A stretch of DNA of 64,000 nucleotides from the NCBI GenBank assembly GCA_040221175.1, contig JAVJVK010000004.1:62001-126000 (forward strand), written 5' to 3'. Source of the stretch: Phycisphaerales bacterium. GTDB lineage: Bacteria > Planctomycetota > Phycisphaerae > Phycisphaerales > UBA1924. The notes under the pieces are model-generated. The model had not been told where the DNA came from and ran no database searches. It saw nothing but the letters and a program-made list of their open reading frames with translations. The translations under genes were made by a program, and so were the position numbers. Positions 52,609-61,487 of the stretch are shown here, piece by piece. Numbering within the stretch: position 1 is the first letter of the stretch; every line of letters begins with the position of its first letter.

Positions 52609-53889
52609 TTACAGGCCCCCGCCGTTGAGCGACTCGATCATCGCCACCATCGGCAGGAACATCGCGATCACGATGGTGCCGACCATGCCGCCGATCAGCA
52701 CGACCATGATCGGCTCGAGCAGGGACAGCGCGGCCTTCACGGCCACGTCGACCTCCTCGTCGTAGTTGTCGGCAACCTTCATGAGCATCACGTCCAGCTC
52801 ACCGGTCTCTTCACCCACGTCCACCATGTTCACCACAATGGGCTCGCAGGTCTTGCTCTCGCGCAGCGGCACCGCGAAGCTCTCGCCCTCGCGCACCGCG
52901 TCGTGCACCCGCAGCAGCGCCTTCTCGAACACGGCATTGCCCGACGTATCGGCGGTGATGCGGATCGCTTCGAGGATCGGCACGCCAGCGGAAATCAGCG
53001 TGCCCAGCGTGCGGGTGAACTTGGCCACCGTCGACTTGCGGCTGACATTGCCGATCACCGGCGTCCACAGCACCATGCGGTCGGTGAGCGCCCGGCCGGG
53101 CTTGGCCAGACGCACCAGCTTCCACACGAAGGGAATGGCGATGATCGAACCGACGAAGATCACGGCGCCGGGCACGACCTGGCCGGGCTGGCGGCCGGCC
53201 ATCCACATGCTCGTGTCGGTCAGCCAGATCGTCAGCCAGGGCAGTTCCACGCCGAAGTCTTCGAAGATCTTCTGGAACTGCGGAATGATGACGACCATGA
53301 TCATCACCAGGATGACGACGGCCACGAACACCACCACCAGCGGATACACCAGGGCGCCGCGGATCTGACGCTTCAGTCGCTGGCCCTTCTCCATGAACTC
53401 GGCGAGGCGCTGCAGGATGATGTCGAGCACACCACCGACCTCGCCGGCCGCGATCATCTTGACGTACAAGCGGTCGAACGCCTTGGGGTGCTGGCCCATC
53501 GCCTCCGAGAGGCTGGAGCCGCCCTGCACCTCGTCGGTCAGGTCGATCAGCACGTTCTTCAGCGGGCCGGGCTTGGCCTGGCCTTCGAGGATCTGAAGAC
53601 TCCGGAGCAGCGGAAGGCCCGCGTCCTGCAGGGTCGACAACTGACGCGTGAACTGCGTCAATTGCTTCTTCTTGACCTTGCCGAAGAGCACGATCCCGCC
53701 ACCGCGCTTCTTCTTGACCTTCGGGCCTTCCGCGCCCTCGGATTTCTTCACCTTCTGCTCGCGCACCGAAGTGGGATACAAGCTCTGGCTCTTCAGCCGG
53801 CCGATCGCCTCTTCGTCGGTGTTGGCTTCCAGGGTGCCCTTGCGCATCTTGCCCTGGGCGTCGCGAGCTTCGTACGTGAACGTTGGCAT
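52609..53889 (-). CDS. Type II secretion / type IV pilus inner-membrane protein GspF/PilC
   Basis: Platform protein that links the assembly ATPase to the pseudopilus, 426 residues with three predicted membrane helices (about 195-225, 240-260 and 395-420). The PilC/GspF signature is seen twice: FTRQLSTLQDAGLPLLRSLQIL with GEVGGVLDIILQRLAEF, and FTRTLGTLISAGVPILEAIRI with GEETGELDVMLMKVAD. AGGAG precedes the ATG. It lies 61 bp after a PilB/GspE ATPase gene and 148 bp before the pilin set. Confidence 0.94.
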   Translation of the reverse strand: MPTFTYEARDAQGKMRKGTLEANTDEEAIGRLKSQSLYPTSVREQKVKKSEGAEGPKVKKKRGGGIVLFGKVKKKQLTQFTRQLSTLQDAGLPLLRSLQILEGQAKPGPLKNVLIDLTDEVQGGSSLSEAMGQHPKAFDRLYVKMIAAGEVGGVLDIILQRLAEFMEKGQRLKRQIRGALVYPLVVVFVAVVILVMIMVVIIPQFQKIFEDFGVELPWLTIWLTDTSMWMAGRQPGQVVPGAVIFVGSIIAIPFVWKLVRLAKPGRALTDRMVLWTPVIGNVSRKSTVAKFTRTLGTLISAGVPILEAIRITADTSGNAVFEKALLRVHDAVREGESFAVPLRESKTCEPIVVNMVDVGEETGELDVMLMKVADNYDEEVDVAVKAALSLLEPIMVVLIGGMVGTIVIAMFLPMVAMIESLNGGGL

Positions 53890-53950
53890 GCCTTCGAACT
53901 CCTGATCCGCGGCATCGACCGCGGCGATTCGTGTCTCAACCCCCTGGGCC

Positions 53951-55681
53951 CTACTCCTCGACCAGCGTCTCGCGAACGACCTCGTCGATCGAGGTCTGGC
54001 CCTCGTAGATCGCCAGCAGGCCGCTCTCGCGGAGCGAACGCATGCCCCGCTTGCGGGCGTGCTCTCGCACGAGGTTGAGGCTCTCTTCCCGCATCACCAT
54101 GTCGCGGATGGTGTCATCCATCGTCATGATCTCGAACAGCGCCATGCGGCCCTTGTATCCGCCGTACTCCGCGTCGCTCCGCGGCCGATAGAACGTCTTG
54201 CCTGCCACGTCCGACGGACGTAGGCCCAGTTCCATCAGTTCCTCCTCGCTGGGCTCGTACGCCTCGCGAGCCGAGGGCGCGATCTTGCGAACCAGACGCT
54301 GGGCCACGATGCCCTCGATCGTCGCAGTCAGCAGGAACGGCTCCAAGCCCAGGTCCACCAGACGCACGATCGAACTGGGTGCGTCGTTGGTGTGCAGCGT
54401 GCTCAGCACCAAGTGGCCCGTCAGCGATGCCTGCACCGCGATCTGGGCCGTTTCGAGGTCACGAATCTCGCCGACGAGGATCACGTCGGGGTCCTGACGA
54501 AGGAAGCTGCGCAGCGCCTTGGCGAACGTCAGGCCGACGTCGTCGTTCACTTGCACCTGGCACAGCCCGTCGATGTCGTACTCGACCGGGTCCTCGCTGG
54601 TCAGGATCTTGGTCTCGATGCGGTTCAACTCGGCAAGAGCCGCGTACAACGTCGTGGTCTTGCCCGAACCGGTGGGCCCGGTCACCACAACGATGCCGTT
54701 GGGCTTCTCGATGAGCGCCCGGAAGCGCGAAAGGTCGTCTTCACGGAAACCGATGCGCTCCAGGTTCAGCTCGACGTTTGATCGGTCCAGCACACGCATC
54801 ACGACGCTCTCGCCATGCATGGTCGGAAGCACGGCGATACGCAGGTCGACGGGCTTGCCGCCCACCTGCAACTCGATGCGGCCGTCCTGCGGCAAACGCC
54901 GCTCGGCGATGTCCAGGTTCGCCATAACCTTGATGCGGCTGGTGATGGCCGGCCCGAGGTGCTTAGGCGGCGGCACCATTTCGTAGAGAACACCGTCGAT
55001 GCGGTACCGCATCTTGAACTCGTCCTCGAACGGCTCGAAGTGGATGTCGCTAGCCTTGTCCTTGATGGCCTGCAGCAGCACCAGGTTCAGGAGCTTGACC
55101 ACCTGGTTGTCGCTGGCCGCCGTTGCGATGGCGTCCAGGTCGATCGAGTCGCTGCTGTGGCCCGCCAGCGCATCGAACTTGGTGTCCTTGGCCAGGTTGC
55201 TGACCACATCGACGACCGACTCGCTCTTGGTGTAGTGCTTGGCCAGCAGGGCGTCGATCTGCTCGGGATCGGCCACAACCGCTTCCACCGTCATGCCCAA
55301 GAGCAGGCGAAGGTCGTCCACCGCCCGGAAGTTGTTCGCGCTCTTCATCGCGATCTTCAGGCGACGGGCCGTCTGGTTGTACTCGATGGGCACGATCCCG
55401 TAGGCCCGAGCGCTCTCGGCGGGCACCGAATCGACGGTCGCCTCGTCGAGTTCCTTGCCCGCCAAGTCGACGTAGGCCATGCCGGCCTGCCCGGCCAGAG
55501 CTGCCTGGACGTCCGCTTCGGTGCAGTACTCGAGTTCGACCAGCACTTCGCCGATCTTCTTCTTGCGGGTACGCTGGATGGCGAGAGCTTCGTGCACCTG
55601 CTCCCGGGACACCTTGCCCATCTTGGTGAGCACGCGGCCGATCTTCCGGCCCTTCAGCTCTTCGGGATTTGTTGTGGCCAT
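53951..55681 (-). CDS. PilB/GspE assembly ATPase (second copy)
   Basis: AAA+-like secretion ATPase of 576 residues that powers pilus or pseudopilus polymerisation. I prefer the ATG at 55681, where AAGGAC lies upstream; an ATG at 55708 is also in frame. The N-terminal MshEN domain (GRKIGRVLTKMGKVSREQVHEAL) binds c-di-GMP in some relatives. Walker A is GPTGSGKTTTLY, Walker B ILVGEIRDLETA, and the Asp and His boxes EDPVEYDIDGL and STLHTNDAPSS are present. The tetracysteine zinc motif of many GspE proteins is missing; that segment is SAREAYEPSEEELM. It precedes pilC. Confidence 0.93.
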   Translation of the reverse strand: MATTNPEELKGRKIGRVLTKMGKVSREQVHEALAIQRTRKKKIGEVLVELEYCTEADVQAALAGQAGMAYVDLAGKELDEATVDSVPAESARAYGIVPIEYNQTARRLKIAMKSANNFRAVDDLRLLLGMTVEAVVADPEQIDALLAKHYTKSESVVDVVSNLAKDTKFDALAGHSSDSIDLDAIATAASDNQVVKLLNLVLLQAIKDKASDIHFEPFEDEFKMRYRIDGVLYEMVPPPKHLGPAITSRIKVMANLDIAERRLPQDGRIELQVGGKPVDLRIAVLPTMHGESVVMRVLDRSNVELNLERIGFREDDLSRFRALIEKPNGIVVVTGPTGSGKTTTLYAALAELNRIETKILTSEDPVEYDIDGLCQVQVNDDVGLTFAKALRSFLRQDPDVILVGEIRDLETAQIAVQASLTGHLVLSTLHTNDAPSSIVRLVDLGLEPFLLTATIEGIVAQRLVRKIAPSAREAYEPSEEELMELGLRPSDVAGKTFYRPRSDAEYGGYKGRMALFEIMTMDDTIRDMVMREESLNLVREHARKRGMRSLRESGLLAIYEGQTSIDEVVRETLVEE

Positions 55682-55778
55682 GCCAAAGTCCTTGAGGAGT
55701 CCCGACATCCCGCACGTCCGGGGCTATCGATATCTTCGCCCGATTCGATGCGATGATGCCAGGAAGTCCGATGATTCT

Positions 55779-55864
55779 CGGGACAATTCTATTCTAGACA
55801 CATGGATACTTGGCCAAATCAATCGCCTGATATGCCTAAGTATCATACAAAATGCTTACACTGA
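55779..55864 (-). promoter_or_regulatory. AT-rich island between pilT and the second pilB
   Basis: The most AT-rich 85 bp in the window, directly downstream of pilT and about 100 bp before the second pilB/gspE start. On the minus strand TAGAAT (complement of 55791-55796) is a good -10 hexamer. The best -35, TTGATT, is 20 nt away, too far for a usual sigma70 promoter. No sigma54 match was seen. It is probably a promoter or regulator-binding region for the second half of the locus. Confidence 0.4.
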
Positions 55865-55866
55865 GT

Positions 55867-57018
55867 TCAGCCGACATCGTCCTCATCGAGCTCGGGACGA
55901 CCGATCGTCTTGCCTGCCTGGTGCACACGATCTCGAAGGGCACCTGGATCCTTGCCCTTATCAACCATCTCTTCGGCGCTGATGATGCCCTTGGTGTAAA
56001 GGTTCCAGAGGTGGTCATCCAGCAGCTGCATGCCGAACTTGGCACCGGTCTGGATCGATGAATCGATGCGGAAGGTCTTGCCCTCGCGAATCAGGTTGGC
56101 GATGGCCGGCGTCACCATGAGGAACTCGTAGGCCGCGATCCGGCCGGGCTTGTCGACCCGCTTGAGCAACGCCTGGCTCAGCACGGCGATCAGGGCCGTG
56201 GAGAGCTGGACTCGGATCTGGTTCTGCTGACTCACAGGGAAGGCGTCGACCACACGGTCGATGGTCTTGGCGGCGCCGGTCGTGTGAAGGGTGCCGAACA
56301 CCAAGTGGCCCGTCTCGGCCGCGCGGATAGCGGCCTCGATGGTCTCCAGGTCACGCATTTCGCCGACAAGGATCACGTCGGGGTCGGAGCGGAGCACGCG
56401 GCGGAGGGCTTCGGCAAAGCTGGGCACGTCGTTGCCCACCTCACGCTGGTTGACCACGCTCTTCTTGTGATAGTGGAAGTACTCGATGGGGTCTTCCATC
56501 GTGACGATGTGGCGGTCGTAGTAGGTGTTGATGTAGTCCAGCACCGTCGCGAGGCTGGTGGTCTTCCCAGAACCGGTGGGGCCGGTCACCAGGAACAGGC
56601 CACGAGGGCGGCGGCTGAGATCGCGGACGGCCTCGGGCAAGCCGATCTGCTCGAAGGTAAGCAGCTCGTTGGGGATGAGGCGGAGCACCAGGGCCAAGTC
56701 GCCGCGCTGCTTGAAGATCGACACTCGGAAGCGGGCGGCGTCGCCGTAGCCGAACCCGAAGTCCGTGCCGCCCATCTCGTTGATTTCCTGCTGGTTGCGT
56801 TCCGGGGTGATCGACTTCATGAGCGAGACCATGTCGTCCGAATCGAGGACCTTGGTCTCCAGGTTCTTCAGCCCGCCGTGCAGGCGGACGGTGGGCTTGC
56901 GGCCGACCGTGAGGTGGAGGTCGCTCGCGCCCGTGCGGACCACGGTATCGAGCAGTCGGTCGATCTGAACGGTGGCGCCGCCACTGGCACGGTCGCCCGA
57001 ATCATCGTATGAGGCCAT
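55867..57018 (-). CDS. pilT: Type IV pilus retraction ATPase PilT
   Basis: Hexameric ATPase that depolymerises type IV pili, giving twitching motility or retraction, 383 residues. ASDLHLTVGRKPTVRLHG at about 31-48 is the PilT N-terminal motif, Walker A is GPTGSGKTTSLA, the Asp box EDPIEYFHYHKKSVVNQREVG, Walker B ILVGEMRDLETI, and GHLVFGTLHTTGAAKTIDR the family His box. GAGGAGA is 6 nt before the ATG. It lies between two assembly ATPases, 58 bp after the first. Its presence favours a retractile pilus rather than a simple type II secretion system. Confidence 0.95.
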   Translation of the reverse strand: MASYDDSGDRASGGATVQIDRLLDTVVRTGASDLHLTVGRKPTVRLHGGLKNLETKVLDSDDMVSLMKSITPERNQQEINEMGGTDFGFGYGDAARFRVSIFKQRGDLALVLRLIPNELLTFEQIGLPEAVRDLSRRPRGLFLVTGPTGSGKTTSLATVLDYINTYYDRHIVTMEDPIEYFHYHKKSVVNQREVGNDVPSFAEALRRVLRSDPDVILVGEMRDLETIEAAIRAAETGHLVFGTLHTTGAAKTIDRVVDAFPVSQQNQIRVQLSTALIAVLSQALLKRVDKPGRIAAYEFLMVTPAIANLIREGKTFRIDSSIQTGAKFGMQLLDDHLWNLYTKGIISAEEMVDKGKDPGALRDRVHQAGKTIGRPELDEDDVG

Positions 57019-57076
57019 CGATGGTCTCCTCAGGTCGAACGAGCCGCTTAGTCACAGCGGCTCGCGGGGGTGTTCG

Positions 57077-58795
57077 TCATTCTGCGGTCTGGGTCACTCG
57101 GGCCACTTCGGCGGGCGTGGTCTGCCCGCTGAGAATCTTGCGCTTGCCGTCCTCGGTCAGCGTCTTCATGCCACTCTTGATGGCGGCGACGCGGAGCTCG
57201 GCCACGGGCGCCTTGCGGAAAGCCATCTCCCGAAGATCGCTGTTCATCAGCATCATCTCGAAGATGGCCTTCCGGCCCTTGTAGCCCGTGGGCACGTCGG
57301 GCGATGATCCGGGCTTGTAGACCTTGCCCTCCCACTCGCCGGACTTGATGCCACACAAGTGGAGGAACTTCGGATCGGGGTTGTCGTCGAGCACCTTGCT
57401 GGGCTGGTGCAACATGCGGATGAGTCGCTGCGCCATGACGGCCTGGATGGAGCTGGCTACGAGGAAGGGCTTGATGCCCATGTCGATCAGACGCGTGATC
57501 GCGCTCGGGGCGTCGTTGGTGTGCAGCGTGCTGAATACCAGGTGGCCGGTCAGGGCGGCCTGGATGGCGATCTCGCCCACCTCGCGGTCGCGAATCTCAC
57601 CAACCAGGATGATGTTTGGCGCCTGGCGGAGCATGCTTCGCAGGATGGCCGGGAAGGTCAGGCCGATCGACTCACGCACCTGGCATTGGTTGATGCCCTC
57701 GAAGTTGTACTCCACGGGATCTTCGGCGGTGATGATCTTGCGGTCGGGTCGGTTGAGCACGTCCAGGGCCGAGTACAGCGTGGTGGTCTTGCCCGAACCG
57801 GTGGGCCCGGTCACCAGGAAGATGCCGTTGGGTCGGCGGATGATGCGGTTGAAGACCTCGAGGTTGTCGCTCTCGAAGCCCAGGTTCTCCAGGCCGATTC
57901 GAACCGCGTCGGGCCGGAGAATACGCAGCACTACGCTCTCGCCGTGGTAGGTCGGGCATGCCGACACGCGGAAGTCGATGTCGGTCTGGTCGACAGGCAG
58001 CTTGATGCGGCCGTCCTGGGGGACGCGCTTCTCGGCGATGTTCATGCCGGCGCTCAGCTTCACGCGGCTGAGCAGCGAGTTCTGCATGCGCTTTGGGAGG
58101 TTATCGCGTTCGATGCACACGCCGTCGATGCGGTAGCGCAGTCGCACCCGATCTCCCATCGGCTCGATGTGGACGTCGCTGGCTCGCATGCGGACGGCTT
58201 CACTCAGGATGCGATTGACCAGCTTCACGATCGGCGCGTCTTCGGACGCCACGTCGATGGACTTGTCCACCGAGCGGTCGACCGAGCGATCGATCGAATC
58301 GGTCACCAAGCCCTTCTCGCCCGGCTTGGCCTGCTCCTTGGGGGCCGATGGCGTCTGGCCGTTCTCGGCGCCTCCCTCCAGGAAGTTGCGGATGGCGGTC
58401 TTGGAGGCCAGCAGAGGATCGATTTCAAGGTTCAGCCGGAAGCGCAGCATGTCCTGCAGTTCCAGATCCATCGGATCCGAGACGATGAGCTTCAGGCGGC
58501 CGCCGTCCTTGGCCACGGGCAGGACCATGTGCTTGCGAACGATCTCCTTGGGAATGAGGTCGACCTGCACGGTCTCCTTGGTCGCCGGATCGTTGGGATT
58601 GACGTACGGCACGCCATACTGCTCGGCCAGCGCCTGGGCGACCTGTTCGTCGGTGGCAAATCCCGCCTCGACCAAGGCCTGTCCGACGCGGCGTCGAGAG
58701 CCCTTGGCAATGCCGACGGCCTTATCCATGTCTTCCTGGCTGACCACGCCGTTGGCCACCAGGATCTCACCAAGCTTCTTGCGATTTCGTGCCAT
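57077..58795 (-). CDS. PilB/GspE assembly ATPase (first copy)
   Basis: Secretion/pilus assembly ATPase of 572 residues, first gene of the locus. The MshEN domain (KLGEILVANGVVSQEDMDKAV at about 7-27, split as LGEILV plus VVSQEDMD) is N-terminal. Walker A GPTGSGKTTTLY, Walker B ILVGEIRDREVG, EDPVEYNFEGI and STLHTNDAPSA are intact. A linker at about 165-180 has a short repeat, SIDRSVDRSVDKSIDV, which is unusual. The zinc tetracysteine motif is absent; only one Cys remains (LCGIKSGEW). The copy differs clearly from the second ATPase, so the two may drive different assembly states or filaments. Confidence 0.93.
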   Translation of the reverse strand: MARNRKKLGEILVANGVVSQEDMDKAVGIAKGSRRRVGQALVEAGFATDEQVAQALAEQYGVPYVNPNDPATKETVQVDLIPKEIVRKHMVLPVAKDGGRLKLIVSDPMDLELQDMLRFRLNLEIDPLLASKTAIRNFLEGGAENGQTPSAPKEQAKPGEKGLVTDSIDRSVDRSVDKSIDVASEDAPIVKLVNRILSEAVRMRASDVHIEPMGDRVRLRYRIDGVCIERDNLPKRMQNSLLSRVKLSAGMNIAEKRVPQDGRIKLPVDQTDIDFRVSACPTYHGESVVLRILRPDAVRIGLENLGFESDNLEVFNRIIRRPNGIFLVTGPTGSGKTTTLYSALDVLNRPDRKIITAEDPVEYNFEGINQCQVRESIGLTFPAILRSMLRQAPNIILVGEIRDREVGEIAIQAALTGHLVFSTLHTNDAPSAITRLIDMGIKPFLVASSIQAVMAQRLIRMLHQPSKVLDDNPDPKFLHLCGIKSGEWEGKVYKPGSSPDVPTGYKGRKAIFEMMLMNSDLREMAFRKAPVAELRVAAIKSGMKTLTEDGKRKILSGQTTPAEVARVTQTAE

Positions 58796-59025
58796 AACGC
58801 CGATGTGCCCCGATCTAAGCCCCGAAGTCGAACGCCTTTCCGTCGCGTCCGCTCGGGCGTGGAGTCTGTGACAGCCCCGCGCGAGCCGACTGGCCCGCCG
58901 GTGATTCCGAACAGCGTACGCCCTCAGGGCCCCGCTGGGGCGAGGGCGCGCGACTTTGCATCATCCCAACCAGGGCCGAACCTACGGTTGGCCTTGCCAT
59001 CATCGTTGGCTCCTGGTGAGGTCTC

Positions 59026-59784
59026 ATGCCCACGCGCGCTCCATCGCTCGATCCAAGTGTCTCGGCCCCGCCGTCGGTACTTATCGCCGCCGGGCCGACG
59101 CATGAGCCCATCGACGAAGTCCGGTACGTCGCCAATCGCTCTTCGGGACGACTGGGGATCGCCTTGGCGGAGGCAGCCATGCAGAGGTCTGCTCCAACAA
59201 CGCTGCTCCTGGGCCCGGTCGCCCTAGAAACGCCCACGCAAGACCCTATCTATAGCCAAACGGATCTGGCGAATGCCGATCCCGAGCAGGCACCAGATTC
59301 GCCGCTGGTCGTCCGGCGGTTCCGTTCATCCAGGGATCTTGAGAGCCTCCTTCTTCAGGAAGCCCCGGATTGCGATGTGCTGATCATGGCCGCGGCGGTG
59401 GCAGACTTCAGGCCCGCTCGTGTGCACTCGGGCAAGCTCCCGCGCACGGGTGATGCCCTGACGCTCACGCTTGAGCCGGTGCCGGACCTGTTGGCCATGG
59501 TGACGCCCAAGCTGAAGCCAAGCAGCGTGGCGATCGGCTTCGCCCTGGAGGACGACGTCGCAAGCCAGGAACGCGCCCTGGCGAAGATGGCGCGGAAGGG
59601 GTGCCATGCGATCGTTCTGAATCCGCTGGCCACCATGGACTCGGCCGGCATCGACGCCACAATCCTCTTTGCCGACGGGTCGCCGGCGTTGGCCCCGGGC
59701 CGCCTGTCCAAAGAAGACTTCGCCCAACGTCTCATCGACGTGGCCCTGGGCTTATGGGCAACCGCCCGAGGTGACGAATCGTGA
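59026..59784 (+). CDS. coaB: Phosphopantothenate-cysteine ligase (CoaB-type, stand-alone)
   Basis: Enzyme of coenzyme A synthesis that joins cysteine to 4'-phosphopantothenate, 252 residues. PSVLIAAGPTHEPIDEVRYVANRSSGRLG at about 16-44 is the DFP/CoaB opening (key motif GPTHEPID and NRSSGRLG), MAAAVADF is the central motif, and KLPR and VLNPLATMDS follow. Most bacteria have a fused CoaBC; here the CoaB half is a separate gene and no coaC is next to it. Its stop overlaps the next start (GTGA) by 4 bp. Confidence 0.88.
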   Translation: MPTRAPSLDPSVSAPPSVLIAAGPTHEPIDEVRYVANRSSGRLGIALAEAAMQRSAPTTLLLGPVALETPTQDPIYSQTDLANADPEQAPDSPLVVRRFRSSRDLESLLLQEAPDCDVLIMAAAVADFRPARVHSGKLPRTGDALTLTLEPVPDLLAMVTPKLKPSSVAIGFALEDDVASQERALAKMARKGCHAIVLNPLATMDSAGIDATILFADGSPALAPGRLSKEDFAQRLIDVALGLWATARGDES

Positions 59785-61487
59785 GCCCTTCACCGCGCAA
59801 GCCATCGGGCGGCCAACGTTCTGCCAATAGGAAGCCCAAGCAGAAGCCCGCGCGGTCGGACCCATCTCGCCACGTGGAGTTTCGACCACGACAGCACGTT
59901 CGCGGCACGAGCCCAAAGAGCCGTGGGCCGCAGGTTCGACCAACGATCCTGGGCGAACACGATGGCATCGTGGTGGTCGACAAGCCGCCCGGTATCGTGA
60001 CTGCCGACAAGGACCCGAATCGTGAATCAGTGCTCGCGCACGTCAAACGCTGGCTGAAGAACACGCGCCCCGATGCGCGGATCTGGGTTGTGCACCGGCT
60101 GGACAAGGACGCGAGCGGCCTGCTGCTGTTTGCCACCACGCCCGAGGTCTACGCCTGGCTGAAAGAAGACCTGCGCGCCCACCGAGTCGAGCGCGAGTAC
60201 ACGGCCGTGGTGCACGGCGTGCCCGACTGGAAGGGCGAGCACACGCTGGCCGACCAACTGCTCGATGGCCCCGAGCACCGCAAGGTTCTGGTCGCGCCAC
60301 CGACATCCACGACAGGCCGCAACGCGGTGACGCACGCCCGAGTGCTCCACCGGGGCAAGGGACGCGCCATGGTCTCCGTGCGGCTCGAGACCGGGCGGCG
60401 ACATCAACTCCGCGTGCAGCTCAGCCACGCGGGGCATCCGATCCTGGGCGATCGGCTATATGGTCCCGAGCCTTCGGCGGCTGAGAAGAAGAACAAGAAC
60501 TTTCGCTTGTGCCTGCACGCGAGCAAGCTCACGCTTCATCATCCGCAGACAGGGCAGAAGCTCGTGTTCGAGGCACCCCCACCACCCCGTTTCTTCACGC
60601 TGGTAGGAGAAAAGGCGCCAGAGGAATCGATCGAGAAGCCCAAGGAAGCCGGCCCGAGGCCCCAGCAGGCCGCGGCCAGGGGCTGGGACCACGTCGCCGC
60701 GTGGTACGACAAACTCGTGGGCGAAGGCCAGAGCGATCATCACTCGGCGGTCATCATTCCAGGCACACTGCGGCTGCTTGACCTGCGAGAGGGCGAGCAA
60801 CTGCTCGACGTGGCGTGTGGCGAGGGAGTGCTGGCGAGGGCGACGGCGCAACTTGGCGTGCGCGTGACCGGCGTGGACGCGTCGGGGCGGCTGATCGATG
60901 CCGCCGTAAAGCGTGCCGGCGGGCTCGAGCGATACCTCACCGGCGATGCACGGCAACTCGAGTCGCTCGGGCTCGAGCCGGGATACAACGCGGCCGCGTG
61001 CATCATGGCGCTGATGAATATCGACACGATCGAGGCCGTGTTCCGAGGTATCGCAGGCACGCTCGCGCCGGACGGGCGGTTTGTGGCAGTCGTGCTGCAT
61101 CCGGCGTTTCGGGCGCCCGGGCAAACCAGTTGGCAGTGGGACGATCGGGAAACGCAGGGGCCGGGCCGTTCACCCAGGACGGAGCAACGCCAGTATCGGC
61201 GGGTCGATGGCTATCTCACGCCATACGCGCACCCGATCGTCATGAACCCCGGCGCCGCCGCCCGTGGACGCAAACCGGTCACCACGACCACGCATCATCG
61301 CCCGCTTCAAGCCTACGTGGCGGCGCTTTCGAGGTGTGGCTTCGTCATCGAGGCCATCGAAGAGTGGCCCAGCCAGCGGCAGAGCGAGCCGGGGCCCCGG
61401 GCCGACGAGGAAAACCGGGCTCGCCGCGAGATCCCGCTCTTCCTGGCATGGCGGGCACGCCTGGCAACGAAGGCCGAAGATCAGTAG
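59781..61487 (+). CDS. RluA-type pseudouridine synthase fused to a SAM methyltransferase
   Basis: Two enzymes in one 568-residue chain. Residues about 55-275 are an RluA/RluD family pseudouridine synthase, with VDKPPGIVT at about 65-73, the catalytic Asp in HRLDKDASGLLLFA (D108), LETGRRHQLRVQLSHAGHPILGD and a C-terminal HASKLTLHHP. Residues about 300-560 are a class I methyltransferase, with GWDHVAAWYDKLVGEG, the SAM motif LLDVACGEGVL at about 340-350, and later MALMNI. A Lys/Arg-rich N-terminus (1-55) may bind RNA. The GTG start overlaps coaB. The natural reading is a protein that both isomerises and methylates an RNA site; which RNA is unknown. Confidence 0.87.
   Translation: MSPSPRKPSGGQRSANRKPKQKPARSDPSRHVEFRPRQHVRGTSPKSRGPQVRPTILGEHDGIVVVDKPPGIVTADKDPNRESVLAHVKRWLKNTRPDARIWVVHRLDKDASGLLLFATTPEVYAWLKEDLRAHRVEREYTAVVHGVPDWKGEHTLADQLLDGPEHRKVLVAPPTSTTGRNAVTHARVLHRGKGRAMVSVRLETGRRHQLRVQLSHAGHPILGDRLYGPEPSAAEKKNKNFRLCLHASKLTLHHPQTGQKLVFEAPPPPRFFTLVGEKAPEESIEKPKEAGPRPQQAAARGWDHVAAWYDKLVGEGQSDHHSAVIIPGTLRLLDLREGEQLLDVACGEGVLARATAQLGVRVTGVDASGRLIDAAVKRAGGLERYLTGDARQLESLGLEPGYNAAACIMALMNIDTIEAVFRGIAGTLAPDGRFVAVVLHPAFRAPGQTSWQWDDRETQGPGRSPRTEQRQYRRVDGYLTPYAHPIVMNPGAAARGRKPVTTTTHHRPLQAYVAALSRCGFVIEAIEEWPSQRQSEPGPRADEENRARREIPLFLAWRARLATKAEDQ

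Noticed and set aside
55741-55770. Sigma54 promoter (TGGCAT...GCATCG) before the second pilB
   Set aside because: The -12 element TTGCW is not present at the right spacing.
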